From: Aequorivita marisscotiae
Lineage (GTDB): Bacteria; Bacteroidota; Bacteroidia; Flavobacteriales; Flavobacteriaceae
Assembly (NCBI RefSeq): GCF_029814825.1
Contig: NZ_CP122379.1
Coordinates: 2,108,001 to 2,172,000, forward strand
Length of the DNA stretch: 64,000 nt
Direction of reading: 5' to 3'
The notes below the pieces were generated by a model, which saw nothing but the letters and a program-made list of their open reading frames with translations, had not been told where the DNA came from and did no database searches. Positions 27,450 through 35,789 of the stretch are shown one piece after another. Within the stretch, counting starts at the first letter, position 1. Every line of letters begins with the position of its first letter. Position numbers and translations under genes: made by a program.

Positions 27450-27788
27450 TTATTTTTTTAATAAATGTTTTAGTCCGCGATAGAGGTTTTTTTCTAAAAT
27501 ATCCATTTCGCCGTCCGCGAGGAATAATTTTTTTATACTGCGGAATGCTTCGTCTATTTCTTCTTTAGAATATTCAAATCTTTCTATGGCAGCATTTATT
27601 TTTTGAATTTGCTGGTAGTCATTATCATTTTCAAATTCCTTTAGAACCTTGTGGTATTTTTTGTCGCCAATTCTCGATTTAATGTATTCCTTTTCTTCTT
27701 TTGAAACATTAAAATCTGCGTGTGCACAATATAATAACATATAGCCCTTTAACTCTTCGTGGGTCCAATTGGTGGTGAATTCGTCCAT
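27450..27788 (-). CDS. TerB-like helical protein
   Basis: This 112-residue all-helical protein shares the TerB-type pattern: LLYCAHADFNVSKEEKEYI near residues 18-36 and later FLADGEMDILEKNLYRGLKHLL, two EF-hand-like acidic helix-turn motifs typical of TerB/COG3793 proteins. There is no signal or membrane segment. TerB proteins are associated with membranes and metal stress, but the role of short solitary ones is not known. It lies 9 bases upstream of the NTF2-like protein on the same strand and in the same frame, so the two are probably cotranscribed. Confidence 0.7.
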   Translation of the reverse strand: MDEFTTNWTHEELKGYMLLYCAHADFNVSKEEKEYIKSRIGDKKYHKVLKEFENDNDYQQIQKINAAIERFEYSKEEIDEAFRSIKKLFLADGEMDILEKNLYRGLKHLLKK

Positions 27789-27867
27789 TGCGATTTTCTT
27801 TTCTAATTAATATATACGCTATACAAGATACAAAAAGCTACCCAAATATTTCAGGGTTTTATAAAAA

Positions 27868-27898
27868 CAAAAAACCCAACCTTTTAAGGCTGGGTTTT
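27868..27898 (-). terminator. terminator downstream of the OmpA gene
   Basis: AAAACCCAaCCTT and AAGGcTGGGTTTT form a hairpin with one mismatch and an AT loop, flanked by A and T runs that can serve either strand. It lies between the OmpA family gene and the TerB-like gene. Confidence 0.75.
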
Positions 27899-27921
27899 GA
27901 TGTTTTAAGCATTCAGATTTA

Positions 27922-28782
27922 TTATCCTCCAGCTTCAAGATTTTTCATTTCTTTTTCAATCATATCGTAAAACTGGTCTATTTTTGGAAGAACCAAGATA
28001 CGAGTACGTCTGTTTTTCGCTCTGTTTTCTGCGGTTGTATTAGGTACTAACGGATCGTATTCGCCACGTCCCGCTGCCACTAAACGCTCTGGTGCAATAC
28101 CAAGGTCTTGCAATGCTCTAACAATTGCAGTTGCGCGTTTTACACTTAAGTCCCAGTTGTCTAACAACTCGCCTCGCTTACCGTAAGGCACATTATCTGT
28201 GTGGCCTTCAACCATAGCTTCAAAATCAGGCTTGCCGTTAATTACTTTTGCAACTTTACCTAAAATTTCGTTGGCTCTTGACGAAATTTGGTAGCTACCG
28301 GTTTTAAATAAAACTTTGTCTGACAGTGAAATGTAAACCACACCTTTTTCAACGTTTATCTCAATATCTGGATCGTTTATACCAACTTCTCTTTTTAAAC
28401 TGGTAACCAGGGCCAAAGTAACGCTATCTTTCTTGTTAAGCGCATCCTGTAAACGAGTAATCTTTAAATCTTTTTCTTTAAGGCTCTCCAACGATTTTTC
28501 AAGATTGGTTGCTCCTTTAGACGTTAACATAGTAAGATCTTTTGAGCTTTGAATAAGCTCCTCATTGGTTTTTTTCATGTCGGCCAAACGCGCCTCAAGT
28601 TGAGAAGCTTTAGCATTTAGTGCTGCTCTTTCTGCAAGGCAGTCATTAAGTTTAACAGTTGCCGTGTTCAGCAAATCTTGAGTAGTCTGTTGTTTCGCTT
28701 CAAGCTCAGCGTATTTCTTCTTAGATACACAAGAAGTAAATGCAAGACTTGAACATACGGCTAAAATCAATAGTTTCTTCAT
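27922..28782 (-). CDS. OmpA family lipoprotein
   Basis: This 286-residue lipoprotein links the outer membrane to peptidoglycan. The signal MKKLLILAVCSSLAFTSC has its lipidated Cys at 18. Residues about 25-130 form a coiled coil (LEAKQQTTQDLLNTATVKLN, ASQLEARLADMKKTNEEL). The C-terminal OmpA domain contains MVEGHTDNVPYG and GRGEYDPLVPNTTAENRAKNR. Its only gene neighbours are a terminator and a glycosyltransferase, so it is probably monocistronic. Confidence 0.92.
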   Translation of the reverse strand: MKKLLILAVCSSLAFTSCVSKKKYAELEAKQQTTQDLLNTATVKLNDCLAERAALNAKASQLEARLADMKKTNEELIQSSKDLTMLTSKGATNLEKSLESLKEKDLKITRLQDALNKKDSVTLALVTSLKREVGINDPDIEINVEKGVVYISLSDKVLFKTGSYQISSRANEILGKVAKVINGKPDFEAMVEGHTDNVPYGKRGELLDNWDLSVKRATAIVRALQDLGIAPERLVAAGRGEYDPLVPNTTAENRAKNRRTRILVLPKIDQFYDMIEKEMKNLEAGG

Positions 28783-28880
28783 AGTTTAATAAGGGTTATA
28801 ATTAGATTGTTGTTTCAACATTTTCGAACCAAAATTATTAAATTACCACTTAGTGTAATAACGATTAACAATACTTTAGG

Positions 28881-29873
28881 TTATAATTTGTTAAAAATCT
28901 TCTTATTCTTTATAAAATATTGAAACACAATAGATTTGGTTGTGAAATATGCAATGTTAGTAGCATGAATTTTACGTTTACCGAGAAATTTTGGAACTAA
29001 TAAATAAAAGCTGAAGTGTGCTTTTAGCACCGCAAAAAAGTGTTTGGGTTTACCTTGAAACAAAAATTGAAATGCAGCCAATGCATCCAAAATCATTCGC
29101 GTAAAAATTACGACAAATGCGTTAATACCTGCAATGTTCTTTAGAAGATTTAAAAGTGAATTTCGAAAATTGTAAAAGGTTTTACGCGGATTTAAAGCCG
29201 CTAAGGTTGCGCCCCCAACGTGAAATATTTCCGAAGCTCCCACATATAGTATTTTTCCGCCATTTGCTTGCAAGCGCCAGCAAAGATCAATTTCTTCTTG
29301 ATGTGCAAAATAATCTTCGTCTAATGCACCTGCTTTCCAAAAGGCATCGGCTTTTACGAATAAACAAGCTCCGGAGGCCCAAAATATCTGCGATACATCG
29401 TTGTATTGCCCGCTGTCTTTTTCTAACGTATTAAAAATTCGTCCGCGACAGAACGGATACCCGTACTTATCTATAAAACCACCGGCGGCACCAGCATATT
29501 CAAAGTATTCCTTGTTTTTGTAATCGAGAATTTTGGGTTGTGCGGCAACTATAGAGGAATCTTTTTCAAACTCTGAAATAATGGGTTGCAGCCAGTTTTT
29601 GGTTACTTCCACATCACTGTTCAACAAAACGAAAATGGATTCGGAAAGGTGTTTTAAAGCGTCGTTATATCCTTTTGCATACCCGCCGTTTACCTTGTTT
29701 TGAAGAATCTTAACACTCGGAAATTTTTCTGAAACAAATAGAACCGAATCGTCGGTAGAGGCATTATCGGCGACATAAACAGTGGCGTTGGTAGAAAATT
29801 TCACTACCGAAGGCAGAAACTTTTCCAACAAATCTTTTCCGTTCCAATTAAGAATTACTACGGCTACACTCAC
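28881..29873 (-). CDS. glycosyltransferase family 2
   Basis: This 330-residue GT-A fold family 2 glycosyltransferase likely builds surface polysaccharide. SVAVVILNWNGKDLLEKFLPS is the N-terminal nucleotide-binding strand (first residues shown), YVADNASTDDSV and LLNSDVEVTK give the DxD-like metal site, and a W-x-SGACLF region and a hydrophobic C-terminal end follow. GTG at 29871-29873 is taken as the start, because the -7 element TATCTTTG lies 4 bases upstream of it and would fall inside the ATG-initiated extension from 29909. The donor and acceptor sugars are unknown. Confidence 0.85.
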   Translation of the reverse strand: MSVAVVILNWNGKDLLEKFLPSVVKFSTNATVYVADNASTDDSVLFVSEKFPSVKILQNKVNGGYAKGYNDALKHLSESIFVLLNSDVEVTKNWLQPIISEFEKDSSIVAAQPKILDYKNKEYFEYAGAAGGFIDKYGYPFCRGRIFNTLEKDSGQYNDVSQIFWASGACLFVKADAFWKAGALDEDYFAHQEEIDLCWRLQANGGKILYVGASEIFHVGGATLAALNPRKTFYNFRNSLLNLLKNIAGINAFVVIFTRMILDALAAFQFLFQGKPKHFFAVLKAHFSFYLLVPKFLGKRKIHATNIAYFTTKSIVFQYFIKNKKIFNKL

Positions 29874-29877
29874 GTTG

Positions 29878-29885
29878 CAAAGATA
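29878..29885 (-). promoter_or_regulatory. -7 promoter element of the glycosyltransferase gene
   Basis: TATCTTTG on the minus strand matches TAnnTTTG and lies 4 bases before the GTG start, so the mRNA would be leaderless or nearly so. No convincing -33 TTG was found. Confidence 0.45.
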
Positions 29886-29909
29886 GATTTTTGAAGGGGT
29901 TTTACGCAC

Positions 29910-30353
29910 TCATTTGTAAACGGGAATATCTTTTAAAAAAACATACTTCTCCGCCTGCAAATCCATTTGGCAAAAATAATGCTCCAAACCGTTGGAGACC
30001 ATTAAAAATTCGGCATCCAACACAAGATTATAGCGCGCAATTTGATCGAAGGTTAGCTGTGTAATCTGGATTGAAGGTGCTTTGCATTCCACGATTAAAA
30101 AAATACTGCCATCGTTTTTATAAACAACCACGTCATAACGTTTGGTGGTGTTGTTTAGTTTTAGTTGTTTTTCAACATTTATAAGGCTTTTGGGATAGTT
30201 TTTTTCTTTTAAAAGAAACTGAACAACGTGCAACCGAACCCATTCCTCGGGTGTGAGTATCACAAATTTTTTTCTAATTTCATCAAAAACCAACGTTTTA
30301 TTTTCGCTACTTTTGAAGCGGAAGGAATACTGCGGAAAATTGAGTTTTTGCAT
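29910..30353 (-). CDS. type I restriction HsdR N-terminal domain protein
   Basis: This 147-residue single-domain protein of the HsdR_N family (PD-(D/E)XK-like) has KRYDVVVYKNDGSIFLIVECKAP with the Asp, Glu-x-Lys catalytic arrangement (DVVVY...ECKA) seen in HsdR nuclease domains. There are no helicase or specificity subunits nearby, so it is not a full restriction system. Solitary proteins like this lie beside holA in many flavobacteria, which suggests a housekeeping DNA role rather than defence. The start at 30353 gives MQKLNFPQYSFRFK; an ATG 93 bases upstream lies in a repeat-containing region and is not used. Confidence 0.7.
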   Translation of the reverse strand: MQKLNFPQYSFRFKSSENKTLVFDEIRKKFVILTPEEWVRLHVVQFLLKEKNYPKSLINVEKQLKLNNTTKRYDVVVYKNDGSIFLIVECKAPSIQITQLTFDQIARYNLVLDAEFLMVSNGLEHYFCQMDLQAEKYVFLKDIPVYK

Positions 30354-30407
30354 AAAACAAAGAAACAAATTCTGAATGTATTTCCTTTTATAATTTAATT
30401 TGAAATT

Positions 30408-30430
30408 CCACCCGAGCGCAGTCGGGAGAC
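30408..30430. repeat. partial copy of dispersed GCGCAGTCG motif
   Basis: CCACCCGAGCGCAGTCGGGAG matches the dispersed motif family (GAGCGCAGTCGA core). It sits between the HsdR-N and holA starts, in the divergent promoter region, 40 to 60 bases ahead of holA. Confidence 0.45.
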
Positions 30431-30473
30431 TAAAAAACAATACCACTGCACTCGAACAGATATACTACTACCA

Positions 30474-31478
30474 ATGCCGCTGGACAAAGTAAAAGCTATT
30501 ATTACCGATATTAAAAATGGAAACACCAAACCTATCTATTTTTTAATGGGAGAGGAGCCGTATTATATAGATGGTATTTCAAAATACATTGAAAATAACG
30601 TGCTGTCCGAAGAAGATAGGGGTTTTAACCAAATGGTACTTTATGGCCGCGATGTTTCGGTAGATGATATTATTAGCCAGGCCAAGCGCTACCCGATGAT
30701 GGCCGAAAAGCAAGTGGTAATTGTAAAGGAAGCGCAAGATCTTTCGCGTTCAATTGAAAATTTAGCCGGTTATGCCGAAAATCCCCAACCCACTACCGTC
30801 TTAGTACTTTGTTACAAGTATAAAAAGATTGATAAACGAAAATCTTTGGCCAAAAAAATTGTAGAGAAAGGTGTTCTTTTTGAAAGTAAAAAACTGTACG
30901 ATAACCAAGTGCCGGATTGGATAAAACGCGTTTTGGCAGGGAAAGGGTACACCATTACACCAAAGGGAGCACAGATGCTAGTTGAATTTCTTGGCAACGA
31001 CTTAAGCAAGGTAAACAACGAGCTCGAAAAACTTCAACTTATCTTAAAACCTGGTCAACAAATTACGCCACAAATAATTGAGGAAAATATTGGGATTAGT
31101 AAAGATTTCAACAATTTTGAACTTCAGAATGCCATCGGAAACAAGGATGTTAAAAAAGCTTTTGCAATCATCCAATATTTTTCACAAAACCCTAAAAACA
31201 ACCCGATGCCAATGACTGTGGCATTATTGTATAGTTTCTTTTCAAAAGTATTGAAATATCATGCACTTTCCAATAAAGGTGAAGCCGCAAAGGCACTTGG
31301 AGTTAATCCCTATTTTGTAAAGGATTACCAAACCGCGGCGCGTAATTACCCAATGAGACAAGTGAGTGCCATAATTGCTGCAATTCGCGAAATAGATATG
31401 AAAAGTAAAGGTGTGGGTGCTGCCAACCTTTCGCAAGCCGATTTGTTAAAAGAATTATTGGTGAAGATTTTCAACTAA
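30474..31478 (+). CDS. holA: DNA polymerase III subunit delta
   Basis: HolA is the clamp-loader delta subunit, which opens the beta sliding clamp. The 334-residue sequence has the family start KPIYFLMGEEPYYID (about residues 20-34), then VIVKEAQDL in the AAA+-like domain, LVEFLGNDLSKVNNELEKL in the lid domain and NPYFVKDYQTAARNYP in the collar domain. Length is normal. The divergent HsdR-N gene starts 120 bases away. Sequence divergence from proteobacterial HolA is usual for this phylum. Confidence 0.9.
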   Translation: MPLDKVKAIITDIKNGNTKPIYFLMGEEPYYIDGISKYIENNVLSEEDRGFNQMVLYGRDVSVDDIISQAKRYPMMAEKQVVIVKEAQDLSRSIENLAGYAENPQPTTVLVLCYKYKKIDKRKSLAKKIVEKGVLFESKKLYDNQVPDWIKRVLAGKGYTITPKGAQMLVEFLGNDLSKVNNELEKLQLILKPGQQITPQIIEENIGISKDFNNFELQNAIGNKDVKKAFAIIQYFSQNPKNNPMPMTVALLYSFFSKVLKYHALSNKGEAAKALGVNPYFVKDYQTAARNYPMRQVSAIIAAIREIDMKSKGVGAANLSQADLLKELLVKIFN

Positions 31479-31509
31479 CACCTTTAATATTTCTACTTTA
31501 AGCGTATTC

Positions 31510-31887
31510 TCATCGTTTATCAACAGCGTATTTTCCTGAACCTAGAAGAGAAATAGCTGTAAAGCCAAACATATAAAGTATAGCCATTTCTTTTGTTCCC
31601 AACGGATCTGCCGCGTGTACAATAAAAGCGGCAACAGCCATAGTAACAATTATCGGAATCGCGGCTATTCGTACTCTAAAACCTATTATTACCAAAAGTG
31701 GAAAGAAAACTTCGCAAATTACCGCTATAACTAAAGTAGCTGTAGTACCAATGCCAATGGGGTCGCCAAATGCGAAATCGCCCGAAAACATTTGTAATAG
31801 TTTTGGTATGCCATGAGTAAGCATCATTCCGCCAAAACCTATACGTAACAGTAGTAATCCGATATTAGAACTAGTTGAAATTTGCAT
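31510..31887 (-). CDS. DoxX family membrane protein
   Basis: This 125-residue four-helix membrane protein of the DoxX family has the segments LLLLRIGFGGMMLTHGIPKL, ATLVIAVICEVFFPLLVIIG, AIPIIVTMAVAAFIVHA and ILYMFGFTAISLLGSG. Members take part in oxidative-stress or quinone-related membrane complexes, but the specific role is not known. It is convergent with holA and divergent from menA, so it is probably an isolated gene. Confidence 0.8.
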   Translation of the reverse strand: MQISTSSNIGLLLLRIGFGGMMLTHGIPKLLQMFSGDFAFGDPIGIGTTATLVIAVICEVFFPLLVIIGFRVRIAAIPIIVTMAVAAFIVHAADPLGTKEMAILYMFGFTAISLLGSGKYAVDKR

Positions 31888-31968
31888 AATTTAGTTTTTA
31901 ATATTCTGAAAAGCTAATTTAATAAAATATCGGTAGCTTAATTAAATGGTAACCTGAATTCATAAAAA

Positions 31969-32000
31969 TTGGTACAGCCCTTTTTTAAAATGTATTTTTG
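31969..32000 (+). promoter_or_regulatory. promoter of menA
   Basis: TTG at 31969-31971 and TATTTTTG at 31993-32000 are separated by 21 bases, close to the Bacteroidetes -33/-7 pattern. The ATG of menA follows 18 bases after the -7 element. Confidence 0.5.
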
Positions 32001-32018
32001 CCAACCAAAAATTAGTGA

Positions 32019-32981
32019 ATGAAAAAATTTAAAGCTTGGTTTGCCGCTGCACGATTGCGAACTCTTCCGCTTTCGGTATCTGGTATTATTGTAGGGGCCA
32101 GTGCTGGGATTTTTGAAAAAAACAGACTTTTGCAATCGCAATTGGATCTAGACTACAACGGGTTAGTTTGTTTGGCAGGCAGATCTATTCTGGAATCGCC
32201 CATGTTTTGGCTTGCTATTTTGGTTACCGTTGGTTTTCAGGTATTGTCCAATTTCGCTAACGATTACGGCGATGGCATTCGCGGAACCGATGCAAAGCGA
32301 GCCGGTGAAAAACGCATGGTGGCATCCGGGATTATTTCGCCAAAACAAATGAAAATTGGAATGATAATTACAGGTGTACTTACGTTCTTTTTGGCAACAA
32401 TATTAATTTTTATGGCCTTCGGAAATAAAAACTTTATAATTTCATTTGTATTCTTCAATCTTACAATTGTTTCCATAATAGCAGCCGTAAAATACACCGT
32501 TGGCAAAAAAGCTTATGGTTACTCCGGTTTGGGCGATGTTTTTGTGTTTCTGTTTTTTGGCTTATTGAGCGTTTTGGGAAGTTACTACCTATTTACGCAT
32601 ACTATTAATTGGCAGCTCCTGTTGCCGGCCATTGCAATTGGCAGCTTTAGTACAGCCGTTCTAAATTTAAACAATATGCGGGATATTAACACCGATGCCG
32701 CAGTTGGGAAAAATACTTTGGTGGTAAAAATGGGCAGCGAAAAATCAAAACGGTATCACGCCTTTTTGTTGCTCGTCGGAATGTTTTGCGCTATTTTATA
32801 TACGCTGATAAATTATAAAGAACCCCTGCAATTTGTGTATTTAATAGCGTTTATACCATTTTTACTAAATATTAAGACGGTTTTTAAAAATAAGACCCCA
32901 ATGCTGCTCGATGCCGAATTAAAAAAGGTTGCACTCAGCACTTTTTTGTTTGCAATCTTGTTTAGTATATTTATATATTAA
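32019..32981 (+). CDS. menA: 1,4-dihydroxy-2-naphthoate octaprenyltransferase
   Basis: MenA, a membrane UbiA-superfamily prenyltransferase, joins the isoprenoid tail to dihydroxynaphthoate to give demethylmenaquinone. The 320-residue sequence has RLRTLPLSVSGIIVGA near the start, the first Asp-rich site NDYGDGIRGTDAKR at about 82-95 and the second, NNMRDINTDAAVGKNTL, at about 218-234. Eight or nine hydrophobic segments are visible. It heads a cluster with an MBL hydrolase, menC, a CPBP protease and menE, all on the same strand. The context and both Asp motifs make the call firm. Confidence 0.92.
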   Translation: MKKFKAWFAAARLRTLPLSVSGIIVGASAGIFEKNRLLQSQLDLDYNGLVCLAGRSILESPMFWLAILVTVGFQVLSNFANDYGDGIRGTDAKRAGEKRMVASGIISPKQMKIGMIITGVLTFFLATILIFMAFGNKNFIISFVFFNLTIVSIIAAVKYTVGKKAYGYSGLGDVFVFLFFGLLSVLGSYYLFTHTINWQLLLPAIAIGSFSTAVLNLNNMRDINTDAAVGKNTLVVKMGSEKSKRYHAFLLLVGMFCAILYTLINYKEPLQFVYLIAFIPFLLNIKTVFKNKTPMLLDAELKKVALSTFLFAILFSIFIY

Positions 32982-32993
32982 AAAAAATTTAAA

Positions 32994-33674
32994 ATGAAAA
33001 TTACATTCTACGGACAAAACTGCTTAGGCATTGAAATAAAAGGAAAGCATATTTTGGTTGATCCTTTTATTAGCGGGAACGATCTCGCCAAAGATAAAAT
33101 AGATGTGGATTCCTTAAAAGCAGATTACATTTTACTTACGCACGCCCACCAAGATCACACTTTAGACGCGGCCCGAATAGCGCGAAGAACAGGCGCTATA
33201 ATCGTGAGTAATTTTGAAATTGCAACGCATTACGAGGCCAAAGGCATTGAAGTTCACCCCATGAATCACGGAGGAAGTTGGAAGTTTGAATTTGGAAAGG
33301 TAAAATACGTAATTGCCCTACACACCAGTAGTTTTCCCGATGGTAGCTACGGCGGCCAGCCTGGCGGATTTGTAATTGAAGGCGAACACAAAAATATTTA
33401 CATTGCCGGCGATACCGCTTTAACGATGGACATGAAATTAATCCCGATGCACACAAAATTAGATTTGGCCATTCTCCCCATAGGCGATAATTTTACTATG
33501 GGAATTGAAGATGCAATAATTGCCAGCGATTTTGTACAATGCGATAAGGTTCTGGGCGTACATTACGATACTTTTGGCTATATTGAAATAGACCACGATG
33601 AAGCGAAGCGCAAATTTTACGATGCCGATAAAGATTTGATGTTGCTCGAAATAGGAGAGTCTATTGAGTTATAA
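32994..33674 (+). CDS. UPF0173-type MBL-fold metal-dependent hydrolase
   Basis: This 226-residue metallo-beta-lactamase-fold hydrolase of the UPF0173/UlaG-like group starts MKITFYGQNCLGIEI and carries the metal site LLTHAHQDHTLDA at about 48-60, then AGDTAL near 138-143 and VLGVHYDTF near the end. There is no signal peptide. It starts 12 bases after menA and precedes menC, so it is part of the menaquinone operon. MBL-fold enzymes can be thioesterases, and the pathway needs a DHNA-CoA thioesterase, so that activity is a hypothesis from context only. Confidence 0.85.
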   Translation: MKITFYGQNCLGIEIKGKHILVDPFISGNDLAKDKIDVDSLKADYILLTHAHQDHTLDAARIARRTGAIIVSNFEIATHYEAKGIEVHPMNHGGSWKFEFGKVKYVIALHTSSFPDGSYGGQPGGFVIEGEHKNIYIAGDTALTMDMKLIPMHTKLDLAILPIGDNFTMGIEDAIIASDFVQCDKVLGVHYDTFGYIEIDHDEAKRKFYDADKDLMLLEIGESIEL

Positions 33675-33680
33675 ACCAAA

Positions 33681-33720
33681 TGTCGTCCTGACAAGCCTGT
33701 ACTAATCGCAGTCAAAGGGT
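33681..33720. repeat. partial copy of dispersed GCAGTCGAAGG motif
   Basis: TGTCGTCCTGACAAG followed by AATCGCAGTCAAAGGGT resembles a degenerate joined pair of the dispersed arms. It fills nearly all of the gap between the MBL hydrolase and menC. Confidence 0.5.
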
Positions 33721-33729
33721 AGTTTTACA

Positions 33730-34767
33730 ATGCTAAAAGCAACATTTCAAAAATACATCCTAAACTTTAAACGGCCCAGCGGCACTTCGAGGGGAGTTTT
33801 AAATATCAAGGAAACCTATTTTCTTATTCTAAAAACTGAAGATGCTTTTGGGGTGGGCGAGTGCGGTTTGCTTCGTGGTTTAAGTATTGATGACCGCGCC
33901 GATTACGAAGAAAAACTTCAGTGGGTTTGTGATAATATTTCAATGGGAAACACCAATTTGGTAGAGGCGTTAACCGAATTTCCATCCATGCAATTCGGAG
34001 TTGAAACCGCTTTTAAATCGTTGCGATCAAAAAATCCTTTCGAAACATTTCCTTCGGAATTTTCGCGTGGCGAGGCGTCAATCCCAATTAATGGTTTGGT
34101 TTGGATGGGCGATAAAGCGTTTATGAAACAACAGATTTCAGAAAAATTGAAAGAAGGTTTTACTTGTATTAAAATGAAAATTGGCGCTATAGACTTCAAA
34201 ACTGAAATTGAACTTTTAAAATCCATTCGGAAAGAATTTTCGACAAAGGAAGTTGAACTACGCGTAGATGCCAACGGCGCTTTTTCACCCCAAGAAGCGT
34301 TGGAAAAACTGAAAGTACTTTCAGATTTACAATTACATTCTATTGAACAGCCCATAAAACAGGGCCAATGTCAGGAAATGGCACGCCTTTGTGAAGACAG
34401 TCCGTTACCAATTGCGTTAGACGAAGAGTTAATCGGCATTTTTTCCGAAGAAGAAAAAAACAATCTACTGGATACCGTAAAACCACAATTTATAATCTTA
34501 AAACCCTCATTAATTGGTGGTTTCCGCGGAAGCGATACTTGGATTAAACTTGCCGAAAAATACAATGCTGGTTGGTGGATTACTTCCGCTTTGGAAAGCA
34601 ATATAGGTTTAAATGCAATTTCGCAATATACCTTCACAAAAAACAGTAAATTGCCGCAAGGTTTGGGCACTGGTAGCCTTTATACAAATAATATTGAAAG
34701 TCCGCTGGAAGTTATAAGCGGTGCGTTACACTATAATCCAACTGTTGATTGGAACTTTCAAGTTTAA
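33730..34767 (+). CDS. menC: o-succinylbenzoate synthase (enolase superfamily)
   Basis: This 345-residue enolase-superfamily enzyme probably converts SHCHC to o-succinylbenzoate. FTCIKMKIGA holds the catalytic KxK at about residues 145-147, VDANGAFS and IEQPI are the first two metal ligands, LDEELIG supplies the third with the partner Lys in FIILKPSL. Relatives include dipeptide epimerases and N-acylamino-acid racemases, which look similar. The position between menA and menE favours OSB synthase. It lies 55 bases after the MBL hydrolase, with the dispersed repeat between. Confidence 0.82.
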   Translation: MLKATFQKYILNFKRPSGTSRGVLNIKETYFLILKTEDAFGVGECGLLRGLSIDDRADYEEKLQWVCDNISMGNTNLVEALTEFPSMQFGVETAFKSLRSKNPFETFPSEFSRGEASIPINGLVWMGDKAFMKQQISEKLKEGFTCIKMKIGAIDFKTEIELLKSIRKEFSTKEVELRVDANGAFSPQEALEKLKVLSDLQLHSIEQPIKQGQCQEMARLCEDSPLPIALDEELIGIFSEEEKNNLLDTVKPQFIILKPSLIGGFRGSDTWIKLAEKYNAGWWITSALESNIGLNAISQYTFTKNSKLPQGLGTGSLYTNNIESPLEVISGALHYNPTVDWNFQV

Positions 34768-34784
34768 ACCTTTTACATTAATTT

Positions 34785-34812
34785 AATGTCTTACATCTAA
34801 TATCTCAAATCT
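34785..34812. repeat. short degenerate heptamer tract
   Basis: Four consecutive 7-base units, each ending in TCT (AATGTCT, TACATCT, AATATCT, CAAATCT), precede the CPBP gene. The period equals that of the longer tracts elsewhere in the window. Confidence 0.55.
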
Positions 34813-34817
34813 AAAAA

Positions 34818-35789
34818 ATGTATATACAACAAGCTTTTAAATCGCTTCACGAATGGTGGCGTTATCTGGTAGGTTTTATCATTATTTTTGTGGCTAGCCA
34901 AATAGGAACCGTACCACTAATTATTGCGGTGATTCTAAAAACGGTTTCGGAAGGCGGCTCTATTTTTTCAATACAGGACCAAAACGTATTAATGACCGTT
35001 CTGGATTCAAACCTGACATTATTTTTAATGTTGTTGAGTTTTGCAATTGGTTTGTTGGGAGTTTATTTGGTTGTAAAATACCTACACAACCAACCCTTCG
35101 TTCAACTTACTACTTCGCGTAAAAAAACCGATTGGGGACGTGTATTCTTTGGTTTTGCAGTAATTACCATAACTACTTTGATTGCTACTGGAATAGATTA
35201 TTACAGCAATCCCGAAGATTATGTGGTTCAGTTTAATTTGGTGCCGTTTATTATTTTGGTGGCAATTGCCGTTGTAATGATTCCGCTACAAACCAGTTTT
35301 GAAGAGTATCTTTTTAGAGGCTATCTAATGCAGGGAATAGGCGTTTTGGCAAAAAACCGATGGCTGCCTTTGATTATTACTTCGGTAGTTTTTGGAGCAC
35401 TTCATCTCGCGAATCCGGAAGTTGAAAAACTTGGAAACATAATAATGATCTATTACATCGGTACGGGCTTCTTTTTGGGAATAATAACGCTAATGGACGA
35501 AGGTATGGAACTTGCACTTGGCTTTCATGCGGGCAATAATTTAATTTCTGTACTTTTGGTTACCGCAGATTGGACCGTTTTTCAATCCAATTCTATTTTA
35601 AAAGATGTTTCTGAACCTTCGGCTGGGTTTGATGTTATTGCGCCTGTATTAATACTGTATCCAATTTTCTTGTTAATTATGGCGTATCGTTATAAATGGA
35701 AGGATTGGGGCGGAAAGCTCTTTGGAAAAGTAGAAGAACCCATTGCTTTAGCTGAAGAAAATACCCAGAATTCAACTTATATTGAATAG
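34818..35789 (+). CDS. CPBP family intramembrane metalloprotease
   Basis: This 323-residue multi-spanning membrane protein has the CPBP (CAAX protease/bacteriocin-processing, Rce1-like) active-site motifs: EEYLFRGYLMQG (EExxxR), FGALHLANPE (second His motif), and a third His in GFHAGNNL. About eight hydrophobic segments are visible. The substrate is unknown. Its stop codon TAG overlaps the GTG start of menE by one base, so translation is likely coupled. A role in menaquinone synthesis is not implied by the family. Confidence 0.85.
   Translation: MYIQQAFKSLHEWWRYLVGFIIIFVASQIGTVPLIIAVILKTVSEGGSIFSIQDQNVLMTVLDSNLTLFLMLLSFAIGLLGVYLVVKYLHNQPFVQLTTSRKKTDWGRVFFGFAVITITTLIATGIDYYSNPEDYVVQFNLVPFIILVAIAVVMIPLQTSFEEYLFRGYLMQGIGVLAKNRWLPLIITSVVFGALHLANPEVEKLGNIIMIYYIGTGFFLGIITLMDEGMELALGFHAGNNLISVLLVTADWTVFQSNSILKDVSEPSAGFDVIAPVLILYPIFLLIMAYRYKWKDWGGKLFGKVEEPIALAEENTQNSTYIE

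Noticed and set aside
29910..30353. Type I restriction-modification system
   Set aside because: Only an HsdR N-terminal-like nuclease domain is present; no methylase, specificity subunit or helicase lies nearby.
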